In this document: one piece after another, positions 33,018 through 41,113 of the stretch | Position numbering within the stretch: the first letter of the stretch is position 1 | Layout: each line of letters starts with the position of its first letter | Assembly (NCBI GenBank): GCA_934096275.1 | Contig: CAKOLK010000005.1 | Location: 1-64,000 of the forward strand | Length of the DNA stretch: 64,000 nt | Direction of reading: 5' to 3' | Origin: an uncultured Bacilli bacterium | Lineage (GTDB): Bacteria; Bacillota_I; Bacilli_A; RF39; UBA660 | Translations under genes and position numbers: made by a program | The notes under the pieces: model-generated | What the model saw: only the letters and a program-made list of their open reading frames with translations | Told to the model about the DNA's origin: nothing | The model's database searches: none

Positions 33018-34001
33018 TACTTTTTTGCCATTTTCTATATAGTCCTTAACAGGCCCATATGATTTTCGATGTTGCTTTAATATACCATGTTTTTCTATAG
33101 CATCAAGATGATCCTTAGTAGGATATCCTTTATTGTTTTTGAAGTTATATTCTGGATAATCATTATCAAGTTCATACATCATTTTATCTCTTGTTACTTT
33201 TGCAATAACTGATGCTGCAGCGATTGTTTGTGATTTAAAATCTCCTTTTATAATTGATGTTGTTGGAATATCGATATCTAGTTTCATTGCATCAATTAAT
33301 ATATGTTCAGGTTTAATATCTAAATTATTTATGGCTTCTTTCATAGCAAGTTTTGTTGCCTCATAGATATTTACCTCATCAATTATATCATTATCAATAA
33401 TACCTATTCCAATAGCTAATGCATCTTTTTTTATAATATCATAGTAATAATCTCTTTTCTTTTCAGACAACTTCTTTGAATCAGTAAGACCTTTTAAAAT
33501 GTAATCTTTCGGAAGAATAACTGCAGATGCTACAACTGGACCAATTAAAGGGCCTCTTCCTACTTCATCTACTCCGGCGATTAAAGTTATATCTTTATCA
33601 TATAATTCTTTTTCATATCTCATATTATCTATGCTACATAAGTATAAATCTATTGCTTTAATGTCCTTAACATCTTTTTTTCTATTCAATTCTTTTTTTC
33701 TATTCATAACGCTTTCTAAGTCTTGACAATAATAACCTTCGATAAGTTCTTTTTTAATATTTGAATCTAAATTACTTATTTCAAACACATCATATTTAAT
33801 TATTTCTATATTATTTTCATATATTGAGTTATATTTTTCTTTTAATTTATTAAATGAATCAGACTTAACAGATATATTTATATCATTAGTTTCTTTTTTA
33901 ATACCATGAAGTACTAAAGATGCACCCATCAAAACAATAAACTCATCATTACTTAATTCCAATTCATTTAACTTATAAAGTATCTCTTCTTTATTTAACA
34001 T
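33009..34001 (-). CDS. rnhB: Ribonuclease HII fused to a nucleotidyltransferase-like N-domain
   Basis: 330 residues. The carboxy part (about 135-330) is RNase HII, which nicks at ribonucleotides in DNA: LIAGVDEVGRGPLIGPVVAS with the catalytic DEVGRG, LTDSKKLSEKKR, DAMKLDI and the final KQHRKSYGPVKDYI. The first 120 residues are not the usual short Bacillus extension: FIVLMGASLVLHGIKKETND followed by INISV resembles the start of a nucleotidyltransferase-fold domain (G-(A/G)-x-x-x-x-x-x-G...D-I-x-x-x). The ATG at 34001 overlaps the rbgA stop by 11 bases; the rbgA-rnhB pair is conserved in Bacilli. Confidence 0.9.
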   Translation of the reverse strand: MLNKEEILYKLNELELSNDEFIVLMGASLVLHGIKKETNDINISVKSDSFNKLKEKYNSIYENNIEIIKYDVFEISNLDSNIKKELIEGYYCQDLESVMNRKKELNRKKDVKDIKAIDLYLCSIDNMRYEKELYDKDITLIAGVDEVGRGPLIGPVVASAVILPKDYILKGLTDSKKLSEKKRDYYYDIIKKDALAIGIGIIDNDIIDEVNIYEATKLAMKEAINNLDIKPEHILIDAMKLDIDIPTTSIIKGDFKSQTIAAASVIAKVTRDKMMYELDNDYPEYNFKNNKGYPTKDHLDAIEKHGILKQHRKSYGPVKDYIENGKKVLR

Positions 34002-34911
34002 CTTCAAATCTATCAAAAGTAATTCCCTTTACTTTGCCTTTCTTTATGTCGTTTATTATTATATCTATTACTTTATCATAGTCTATGAGACCGCCCTTCA
34101 TAAGGCAACCTTTCTTTCTACCTATTATTTCAAATACTTCATAGGTATCAGAAGTATCAAGAGTACCATAGTTATCAATTAAAATATCTTTATAGTATTT
34201 AGATAAAAAATCTAATATATAGACTGCTACATCCTCAAGGGGTAATATTTCTTCTTTAATTGCAGTAGTACTAGCAAGATTAAAAGCAACACGATCTTGT
34301 TCTAATTTAGGCCATAGTATTCCAGGTGAATCAAGTAATTCGATGTTTTTACCCACTCTTATCCAACTAAGATTTTTAGTAACACCAGGTTTGTTTCCTG
34401 TTACTGTTATTTTTCTTCCTACTATTTTATTTATCAATGTAGATTTACCAGCATTTGGTATACCTATTACTAATGCACGTATTGATTGTTTCTTTATTCC
34501 TTTTTCTTCTTGCTTTTTTATTTTATCTTTTAATATTTCATTACTTAAATCAAATAAATTATTAAGATTATCATTTGATGTAAGATCACATTTAATTATT
34601 TTATATCCAAGAGATTCATAATACTTAGCAAACTTATCAGTTTCAATCTTATCACATAAATCATACTTAGTCATTATTAATATTCTAGGTTTATTAGATA
34701 TTAAATCATCTATATCTATTATTTTAGAACTATATGGAATACGTGAATCTATCACTTCATAAATGATGTCTATTACATTTAGGTTTTCTTTTATTAGTCT
34801 TTTAGTTTTGGCCATGTGACCAGGATACCAATTGATATTCACTCTATTCGAAGTATCACTTTCCATAATCTTTTTTTCTTTTCTTTCTTTTCTTTTTTGA
34901 TACATATCCAT
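33991..34911 (-). CDS. rbgA: Ribosome biogenesis GTPase RbgA (YlqF)
   Basis: Circularly permuted GTPase for late 50S assembly, 306 residues. Motif order is as expected: G4 TKYDL near 81-85 before G1 IGIPNAGKSTLINKI (about 148-162), G2 GVTKN, and G3 DSPGI. The start NWYPGHMAKTKR near 27-38 is diagnostic of YlqF. A lysine/arginine-rich leader (MDMYQKRKERKEKK) precedes it. A copy of its first 33 codons occurs at 36552-36656. Co-transcribed with rnhB. Confidence 0.94.
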   Translation of the reverse strand: MDMYQKRKERKEKKIMESDTSNRVNINWYPGHMAKTKRLIKENLNVIDIIYEVIDSRIPYSSKIIDIDDLISNKPRILIMTKYDLCDKIETDKFAKYYESLGYKIIKCDLTSNDNLNNLFDLSNEILKDKIKKQEEKGIKKQSIRALVIGIPNAGKSTLINKIVGRKITVTGNKPGVTKNLSWIRVGKNIELLDSPGILWPKLEQDRVAFNLASTTAIKEEILPLEDVAVYILDFLSKYYKDILIDNYGTLDTSDTYEVFEIIGRKKGCLMKGGLIDYDKVIDIIINDIKKGKVKGITFDRFEDVK

Positions 34912-34961
34912 TATTTACCACTTCCTTATTCGTTAAAATCTATTTATCAAATTGCATACGT

Positions 34962-35369
34962 TTATTTTTTATAATAATTTACATCTTCTAATTTTTTTAT
35001 GTTTTCTTTAACCCATGGATTACATGCGACTACCTTGTTTATTTTTAATGATACATTCATTTCATTAGTCGTAATATTCATAGTATTTTCAAGCAAAATT
35101 CCTTTTCTTATTTCAAATTTTATAATATTTTTCCATTCTATTAAACAGCAATCTAAAATATTCCAATCACCATGAACAGGAAAAATATAAATTCCTTTTT
35201 CATCAAAGCCAAATAGGTATGATGTTGCTTGTTCTGATGCAATTACCATTACTGGTCCAACTGGTAAAACCCATTTTACTTTATTAATACTATGCCCCGG
35301 TAGAATATTATTTTTATAACTAAAATTCCATTTATTTAATTTTTCTTTTACTTTTTCTAAATTAAGCAT
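34962..35369 (-). CDS. Uncharacterised 135-residue protein
   Basis: A soluble-looking protein with alternating hydrophobic strands (VKWVLPVGPVMVIASEQATS, then GFDEKGIYIFPVHGDWNILD, then IIKFEIRKGILLENTMNI). The arrangement suggests a PH-like or SRPBCC-type beta barrel, but no family is recognised. It lies between rbgA and a rhuM gene in the inserted segment, on the same strand, 20 bases downstream of rhuM's stop, so it may be cargo of that insertion. Confidence 0.5.
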   Translation of the reverse strand: MLNLEKVKEKLNKWNFSYKNNILPGHSINKVKWVLPVGPVMVIASEQATSYLFGFDEKGIYIFPVHGDWNILDCCLIEWKNIIKFEIRKGILLENTMNITTNEMNVSLKINKVVACNPWVKENIKKLEDVNYYKK

Positions 35370-35389
35370 ATTTCTATCTTCCTTTCATA

Positions 35390-36409
35390 TCATAACTTGT
35401 CTGTTTCTTCTATTAATAAATCAAAATCTGATTTATATAATTTATCTTGTTTTATTCTATATCTTTCAAATTCTGTTAATGCTTTATCGCAAGCTATTTC
35501 ATGTGATATTCTTCCCGCATCTTTTAATATATCCCTATCATCAGCAAGCAAAAACTTATCTATTCTAGATGACCAGTCTTCCATCGTCATTGGAATATGT
35601 CTTCTCGCCCTATTTTCAGCAATTTCTAAAAATGCACTAACAATTCCTTCTAAATCTTTTAATTCTTCTTTATTTAAATAATTTTTAGCAATTATTACAT
35701 CTGATTCTATAATTTTACCATTAGGACTATTTTTCCATGAAGTCAAGCCCATATGTTCTTTTTCTGAATTGACTCTACTATATATAATTTCTGCTGCTGT
35801 TTGTTTTGACACAGCAAAGTGCATTTTATTTTGAACCCTTTTAAAGAAATCGATTGATATAGGAGATTTAGGATCGTAATCTATACTTGTAGCATAAATG
35901 TCAGTTACTTTTTGATAAAATCTTCTTTCAGATAACCTAATTTCTCGAACTTCTTCTAATAACTTTTCAAAATAATCTTTATCAATAAATGAACCATTTT
36001 TCATTCTTTCTTTATCTAATACATATCCTTGAATTGCAAATGTTTTAAGTATATTTGTCGCCCATCTTCTAAATTGTGTCGCTCTTAATGAATTTACTCT
36101 ATATCCAACTGATATTATGGCATCTAAATTATAAAATTCAACATTTCTCTTAACACTTCTATTTCCCTCTTTTTGAACTAATTCCATTTTGGAATAAGTT
36201 GAATCTTTGTCTAACTCCTTTTCATTATATATATTTATAAGATGCTTTGCTATTGCAGGTTGTTCAACACCGAATAATTCTGCCATAGCTTTTTGTGTCA
36301 TCCATAAAGTCTCATTTTCATATCTAACTTGAATGCCTTTATCTTTTTCTTGGAGTTTGAATGTTATAAATTCTTCAGTACTACTTCTAATTATTAAATC
36401 TTTTGCCAT
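35390..36409 (-). CDS. RhuM family protein (copy 1)
   Basis: 339 residues. Family features: an early WMTQKAMAELFGVEQPAIAKH near 37-57, YNLDAIISVGYRVNS near 95-109, FRRWATNILKTF near 116, and the carboxy RVNSEKEHMGLTSWKNSPNG near 214-233. RhuM proteins, first described in a Salmonella pathogenicity island, are common in accessory islands and have a DNA-binding-like start. Function is not proven. The ATG at 36409 follows AAAGGAGATGATAACA. It lies in a segment flanked by two rbgA 5' ends, suggesting transfer. Confidence 0.85.
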   Translation of the reverse strand: MAKDLIIRSSTEEFITFKLQEKDKGIQVRYENETLWMTQKAMAELFGVEQPAIAKHLINIYNEKELDKDSTYSKMELVQKEGNRSVKRNVEFYNLDAIISVGYRVNSLRATQFRRWATNILKTFAIQGYVLDKERMKNGSFIDKDYFEKLLEEVREIRLSERRFYQKVTDIYATSIDYDPKSPISIDFFKRVQNKMHFAVSKQTAAEIIYSRVNSEKEHMGLTSWKNSPNGKIIESDVIIAKNYLNKEELKDLEGIVSAFLEIAENRARRHIPMTMEDWSSRIDKFLLADDRDILKDAGRISHEIACDKALTEFERYRIKQDKLYKSDFDLLIEETDKL

Positions 36410-36551
36410 TGTTATCATCTCCTTTGTCTGAAATATTAGTTTTCCATAAATCGTAATTACCATCCTTTTTTGAATTCTTTTATAAATTTTATCTAAAAAA
36501 TGTAAAAAGAAATAAATAGAAAATGCTTTATTTATAAATATTTGTGAGTGG

Positions 36552-36656
36552 TTTTACATTAGTCGGTATATACCAATTAATATTCACTTTATTAGAAGTA
36601 TCACTTTTCATAATCCTTTTTTCTCTTCTTTCCTTTCTTTTTTGATACATATCCAT
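36552..36656 (-). pseudogene. Truncated rbgA 5' end duplicate
   Basis: Translates as MDMYQKRKERREKRIMKSDT then SNKVNINWY before homology stops, against MDMYQKRKERKEKKIMESDT/SNRVNINWY of the intact rbgA. The nucleotide identity also covers the ribosome site. Several substitutions separate the copies, so either the duplication is old or the incoming DNA came from a related strain carrying its own rbgA start. It marks the far border of the rhuM-containing insertion. Confidence 0.8.
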
Positions 36657-36669
36657 TTTAATCACTTCC

Positions 36670-37674
36670 TTATTTATTACCATTATTTTCATTTAAATAT
36701 TTATTATAAAATTCATCCATTGAAGAAATATATTTTTGATCTTGTATAACTCTAAATTTTTCATATTCTTTTTCTGCTTTTTCTACTGCTTCTTCATGAG
36801 ATATACTGCCACTGTTATTTAATACTTCTTTTCTTCTGAATTTTAATAAATCATCAGTTGCATTTATCCAGTCCTTCATTGTCATAACATGTCTTTGTTT
36901 TGCCTCATCTTCAGCAAATGCTAAAAACATATTTGTTAAATCTTTTAAATTGTTCATTTCTTCTTCGCTTAAATAATTTTTTGCAATAACTACATCATAC
37001 TTATATATTAAACCATCAGGAGAATTTTTCCAATTAGTTAATCCCATATGCTCTTTTTCCGAATTTACTCTATTATATATTAGTTCAGCAGCAGTATGTC
37101 CACTTATAGCATAATGCAACTTATTTTGAACCATTTCAAAAAAAGTGTAAGCTTCTTCTGACTTTGGATTATAATCAGTTGAAGTAGCAATAAATAAATC
37201 AGTAATTTTTTGACATGCCATTCTTTCGCTAACTCTAATTGTTTTGATACGTTCTAATAATTCATCAAAATATTTTATATCATATTTATTTCCATTTATA
37301 AAACGTTCATCATTTAAAGCAAAACCCTTAGTCATATATTCTTTTAGTATTTTTGTAGCCCATATTCTAAACTCTGTTGCTTTTTTAGAATTAATTCTAT
37401 AACCAACAGCAATTATAGCATCAAGACTATAAATCGTCGTATTATATTTTTTTCCATCATCGGCAGTTAACGAGCATTTCTCGGTAACTGATTTTCTATC
37501 TAACTCATTATCTTCAAATATATGTTTTAAGTGTAAACTTATATTATCAGTAGAACATCCAAAAACTTTTGACATTGCTTTTTGTGACAGCCATAAAGTT
37601 TCATCTTTATAAATAGCATCTACTATAATATTGCCTTCACTATTTTTATATATGATTAATTTATTGTCTTCCAT
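36670..37674 (-). CDS. RhuM family protein (copy 2)
   Basis: 334 residues, about the length of copy 1 and roughly half identical to it by eye. The same landmarks appear: TLWLSQKAMSKVFGCSTDNI near 27-46, YSLDAIIAVGYRINSKKATE, FRIWATKILKEYM, YNRVNSEKEHMGLTNWKNSP and the final SHEEAVEKAEKEYEKFR. The ATG at 37674 follows AAAGGAGATTGTTG. Its last codons (YNKYLNENNGNK) are echoed just upstream of the 37910 gene (YNKYLNESDGDKNE), evidence that at least one further rhuM 3' end was present here. Confidence 0.85.
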   Translation of the reverse strand: MEDNKLIIYKNSEGNIIVDAIYKDETLWLSQKAMSKVFGCSTDNISLHLKHIFEDNELDRKSVTEKCSLTADDGKKYNTTIYSLDAIIAVGYRINSKKATEFRIWATKILKEYMTKGFALNDERFINGNKYDIKYFDELLERIKTIRVSERMACQKITDLFIATSTDYNPKSEEAYTFFEMVQNKLHYAISGHTAAELIYNRVNSEKEHMGLTNWKNSPDGLIYKYDVVIAKNYLSEEEMNNLKDLTNMFLAFAEDEAKQRHVMTMKDWINATDDLLKFRRKEVLNNSGSISHEEAVEKAEKEYEKFRVIQDQKYISSMDEFYNKYLNENNGNK

Positions 37675-37683
37675 CAACAATCT

Positions 37684-37905
37684 CCTTTCTATTATTTTTT
37701 TCTTATAGCAAAATAGTTTGCCCTAATGCAGCAACTTCTTTGTTTGGATCTGCGTTTTGTACTATTAAATAATATATATCTTGAAAGTTTATAATCTTTA
37801 ATGATTTCTTCTTTTTCTCAGCCAACTTTTATTGACTTGTTGAACTCAACAGCCCAATAAAAATTGATTGAATTGCTAGTATATCTATCTCTAACTTTTT
37901 TCTTG
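37684..37905 (-). pseudogene. DinD/BRO-like gene remnant
   Basis: Disconnected frames on the minus strand read SNSINFYWAVEFNKSIKVG, then IIKDYKLSRY, then YYLIVQNADPNKEVAALGQT. These match, in order, segments of DinD-type DNA-damage-inducible/antirepressor proteins (DYxLSRYAxYLIxQNADPxKExVAxGQTYF). At least two frameshifts and stops break it. It lies between rhuM copy 2 and the next small gene, typical of a decaying mobile region. Confidence 0.6.
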
Positions 37906-37909
37906 ATTA

Positions 37910-38239
37910 TTACTTTCCATCATCACTAACAGCATACTGCGATAAATTAGAAGGTATCGAACATTCATTAACCGGTATTCCTCTTGTATCTAAGATTTTC
38001 ATAAGGGCAATACTTAATGCCGCATTTTGCATAACTCTTTTTCTCATTTCTATTATTGCATGGGGATTATTTACATCGATATCATCAATTTTTTGAATAC
38101 GCTTTCTAAACATTCTTCTCCATTCTTCAATATTCCATTTTTCGTTATACTCTCCCCATAAGTATTCTTCAAGTTTTCTTGATGCAATTATAACTTCTCT
38201 AATTTGTTCTTCTTCATCAGTAAATATTTTCTCATTCAT
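37910..38239 (-). CDS. Uncharacterised 109-residue protein of the rhuM region
   Basis: A helical, charged, probably cytoplasmic protein with landmarks EEYLWGEYNEKWNIEEWRRM, IQKIDDIDVNNPHAIIEMRK and NAALSIALMKILDTRGIP. No named family recognised. The ATG at 38239 is supported by GATGGTGACAAAA. The upstream bases 38232-38285 encode a rhuM-like tail (FYNKYLNESDGDKNE then a stop), so this gene was probably translationally coupled to a now-deleted rhuM gene. It could be a partner of RhuM. Confidence 0.55.
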   Translation of the reverse strand: MNEKIFTDEEEQIREVIIASRKLEEYLWGEYNEKWNIEEWRRMFRKRIQKIDDIDVNNPHAIIEMRKRVMQNAALSIALMKILDTRGIPVNECSIPSNLSQYAVSDDGK

Positions 38240-38363
38240 TTTTGTCACCATCACTTTCATTTAAATATTTATTATAAAACTTACAATTTTTTTATTCTAT
38301 CTTCAAAGGTTAACGATTTAATTATTTTCTACAACTTCTTCACCCACTTAAGTATACCACAAA

Positions 38364-38405
38364 AAAAGATAGATTTAAAACCTTTTCACTGACAATCTAT
38401 CTTTT
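38364..38405. terminator. Bidirectional hairpin terminator
   Basis: Twelve-pair stem AAAAGATAGATT/AATCTATCTTTT with an 18-base loop and A/T runs on both sides. It marks the border between the 38.4 kb remnant and the rhuM region. Confidence 0.65.
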
Positions 38406-38415
38406 AAAAATCAAC

Positions 38416-38545
38416 CTAATGTTTTACTATTTCATCTATTTCTTTGTATTTATCTATATTATTATAACTAGTTATAATAGATGAAGCGGCGCCTTATAAC
38501 TTTTCTAACTCTGGATCAAGAATCATAATAAACTTACCAAAATCA
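38416..38545 (-). pseudogene. Short decayed coding remnant
   Basis: One minus-strand frame reads DFGKFIMILDPELEKL, a stop, then GAASSIITSYNNIDKYKEID and EIVKH before a second stop. The strand bias and codon use look coding, but no start or family is seen. The rest of the 38261-38627 gap contains the terminator at 38364-38405 and nothing else recognised. Confidence 0.3.
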
Positions 38546-38627
38546 ATAGGCTTTTTCGTTTATTATTTTCTATATTATACTATGTATCAATTATGAAATA
38601 ACAAAGTTATAAAAAAATCTAAGCAAC

Positions 38628-39077
38628 CTATTTACACTTAATTCTCTTATTATAATTATTTAAAAACTCATCTAACTCATTCTCATCATTAAATATTTCT
38701 TCAAAGATATTGTATAAAGTATCAGTTTGTTCATATTCTCCAATAGCATAACACTTTTTACCAAGTCCATAAGCAATGCCTGATTCTATATGGGCTGCCT
38801 TTCCAGCAGGTAATACAAGTAGTAAATTGTTTGAGTTTTTTTCTCCTTCTAAATCAGTATAAAAAAGATTTAGAACAACATCACTTTTTAAGCCAAGTGA
38901 CTCAAATTCTTTTTGATTTTCTTCAGGAGTATTATCTTTACTACCATATCCCCAGTCATCTTCGTTTTTTAAGAAACAATAATAAGAAATATTGTACTTA
39001 TCAAATAAGTCACATATTCTAAGTATATTTTCTTTGTTTCTTGCTCTTCCTGAAATAAAAAAATCATATTTATTCAT
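38628..39077 (-). CDS. Nucleoside 2-deoxyribosyltransferase-like protein
   Basis: 149 residues. The order of motifs suggests the nucleoside deoxyribosyltransferase superfamily: an opening DFFISGRARNKENILRICDL (strand-loop-helix), a middle VVLNLFYTDLEG, and LLLVLPAGKAAHIESGIAYG with GLGKKCYAIGEY, in which the Glu of HIESG is in the usual catalytic place. Related proteins hydrolyse or transfer the base of deoxynucleosides or sense nucleotide signals. It is adjacent to a UDG-like gene on the same strand, hinting at nucleotide or phage-defence metabolism. Confidence 0.5.
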   Translation of the reverse strand: MNKYDFFISGRARNKENILRICDLFDKYNISYYCFLKNEDDWGYGSKDNTPEENQKEFESLGLKSDVVLNLFYTDLEGEKNSNNLLLVLPAGKAAHIESGIAYGLGKKCYAIGEYEQTDTLYNIFEEIFNDENELDEFLNNYNKRIKCK

Positions 39078-39091
39078 AATACATCTCTCCC

Positions 39092-39742
39092 TTATATTTC
39101 ATTATCTATTATCCACTTTATATCCTCAATTGATTTATCTATATTAAATATTCCATTTCCAACGGGATAATAAACTGAATATACTTTGTATTCATCATTA
39201 TTAATATTTAACTTATGGCATATTTTTCTGTTTTGTGATACGGATATTTTCTTACCTAATATAATAGAACTAACTTGATTACCAAAAGTAATTATTACTT
39301 TTGGTTTTATAATATCTATTTCTTTAAATAATAAATTTAAATATTTTTTTAGTACTTCATCACTAAGTGGTCTAGCATCTATTTGAGTACATTTTCCAAG
39401 ATTAGTAATAAATACTTTATTTCTACTTATTTCATCATATAAATAGTCGCAAAATTCATAATCCCAATCTTTTGGTTTTTTATTTATGATTTCATTATAC
39501 GTATCTTCACTAATTAAATCAACATTATAAAATAGTTTCCAGATGTTTTTAGTACCAAGCCATGGTGATTTTCTGCCTTTCCAAGATTTATCACTAGCAA
39601 TATTTCTACCGGTTGGATTCATAAATACAAAGCATATATCAGGACTTTCTTCACATCCTCCATTATAAATAGAATCTAATTCTTTGGCACCATATTTCAT
39701 TTGTAACTTATCATAATCTTTCTTTAGGTCTCTGAGTAACAT
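39092..39742 (-). CDS. Uracil-DNA-glycosylase superfamily protein
   Basis: 216 residues. Motif A-like FVFMNPTGRNIASDKSWKGR (about 38-57, the GxNPG position), SPWLGTKNIWKLF, VFITNLGKCTQIDARPLSDE, IIKPKVIITFGNQVSS and motif B-like VYYPVGNG (about 190) fit the UDG fold of families 4-6. The catalytic water-activating residue is not certain, so it may have another base specificity or be a diverged member. It is 14 bases upstream of the deoxyribosyltransferase-like gene and probably co-transcribed. Confidence 0.6.
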   Translation of the reverse strand: MLLRDLKKDYDKLQMKYGAKELDSIYNGGCEESPDICFVFMNPTGRNIASDKSWKGRKSPWLGTKNIWKLFYNVDLISEDTYNEIINKKPKDWDYEFCDYLYDEISRNKVFITNLGKCTQIDARPLSDEVLKKYLNLLFKEIDIIKPKVIITFGNQVSSIILGKKISVSQNRKICHKLNINNDEYKVYSVYYPVGNGIFNIDKSIEDIKWIIDNEI

Positions 39743-39796
39743 AATACACCTCCCTTAAATTATAACATAAAAAAATAGAAAAAGTTAGTATTTACA

Positions 39797-40368
39797 CTAA
39801 CTTAATCTTAATTCTGCACCTTCTTTGAAAACATCTCCGACTTTTTCAGTAACCTTATAATAACTACGTGTATAAGGATCAAATGCTATAGCACTAAGTT
39901 TTTCTATATCAACTTTATCATCATTTAGTATTCTTTCATCTACTGAAACATTAACTACTTTTCCTATTACACCACATCCATATTCATTTTCTTGATATTC
40001 AATAAAATCACACTCAATACATATTGGTAATTCATTTATAATTGGTGCATCAACATTTTCTGATTTAATAGAAGTAAGACCGCTTTTTTCAAACTTATTT
40101 GGTGTATTATTACCAGATACCATTCCAAAATAATCAGCTTCCTTTACATGATCAGAATCTGCAATTGAAACAGTAAAAGCCTTTCTTTGTAGTATATTCT
40201 TTACTGTCTTATGATTCTTTGCTTGGTGTACTATGCAACATGATTTCTATCTTGCATAGTACACCAAGCAGCATTCATTACATTAGTACTTCCATCTTCA
40301 TTATAAGTTGTAACAAGTAGTACAGGCATTGGAAAAATTGCCTCAGTTTGTTTTATATTCTTTCTCAT
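39797..40368 (-). pseudogene. Flavin reductase (FMN-binding split barrel), frameshifted
   Basis: The upstream frame has FPMPVLLVTTYNEDGSTNVM and NAAWCTMQDRNHVA before a stop. The downstream frame begins about 40237 (AKNHKTVKNILQRKAFTVSI), continues with ADYFGMVSGNNTPNKFEKSG and ends with the family's VDERILNDD...AFDPYTRSYYKV. One frame change near 40240 separates them, inside a perfect 19-bp inverted repeat. Intact relatives are single-domain proteins of about 190 residues that bind FMN. As read the gene is broken; a fold-back assembly error is an alternative. Confidence 0.75.
40220..40270. repeat. Perfect 19-bp inverted repeat inside the broken flavin reductase gene
   Basis: Arms 40220-40238 (TGCTTGGTGTACTATGCAA) and 40252-40270 are exact reverse complements with a 13-base spacer. 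In the coding direction the first arm encodes AWCTMQ; the second arm replaces the codons that should follow NHVA and shifts the frame. Confidence 0.9.
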
Positions 40369-40429
40369 TTTATCACTTTCTATAAAGATTATACCATAAA
40401 AAAAGATAGAATTATCTATCAATTTTTAG

Positions 40430-41005
40430 TACAATTTATAGTTTGTGTCTTTTTACAAACATTACCATCCTTTGCATAACCAGATGAACAAACTTTACTA
40501 CTTGTAACACTAGTAGTTTTAACACACCACATAAACGCTCATCCAACACCATCCTCTAGAGAATACATATAATCCGAGCTACTATTACATTCCCAAGTGC
40601 CATTACTATTAGTAGCATGATATTTACTACTACTACTTAAACACTTTCCATTTTTTGGAGAATAACCATTTGGACAAGTACTTTTACTAGTCATATTAGT
40701 AGTAACAACCTTACTACATTTACTTTCATTTTTTATTGGTATACAATCCTTTGAACAAATATAAGGTTTTACAAACACTGCTTTTAAAGTCATATCTTTA
40801 CTAACTCCAATATCTTTTGTAATACTATTACCATCTAAATCAACAAACCCTTTAAATGCATAACCATCCTTTGTAGGATCAACTGGTAAAATAATAGTTT
40901 CACCTTCTTCAATATAGCAAGTAAACAACTAAAAGAATAAGTAAAATAATTATTAGTATTAAAGTAATAATACCTATTTTTTCCTCATGTATCCTCCTTA
41001 TTTTT
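40430..41005 (-). pseudogene. Decayed small surface protein with a B-repeat
   Basis: After AAGGAGGATAC, ATG AGG AAA AAA is followed by a lost A; restoring it gives MRKKIGIITLILIIILLILL, a signal/anchor helix. A second shift leads to FTCYIEEGETIILPVDPTKD and FKGFVDLDGNSITKDIG, an InlB/Flg_new-type B-repeat. Cys-rich segments follow (YICSKDCIPIKNESKC, STCPNGYSPKNGKCLSS), an in-frame TGA after EDGVG, then AFMWCVKTTSVTSSKVCSSG to the final stop. At least three lesions make it non-functional. An AT-rich gap of about 110 bases follows, with nothing seen. Confidence 0.6.
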
Positions 41006-41113
41006 ATAAAACAAGTATATAACATAAACGTATTTTTATCTACTGCCTCTATATATTTTTACAATTATTTTATTAATTATTGTAATAAAATAATATATGC
41101 TTATCTTTTTTGT

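Noticed and set aside
34912..38630. Prophage or integrative element with its own integrase
   Set aside because: rhuM and dinD-like genes occur in mobile regions, but no integrase, terminase, capsid or transposase is present.
40430..41005. Alternative genetic code with UGA as Trp, because an in-frame TGA follows EDGVG
   Set aside because: TGG is used for Trp throughout and many intact genes here end in TGA (sigE/spoIIGA overlap, folA, the surface proteins). Other lesions in the same gene show it is a pseudogene.
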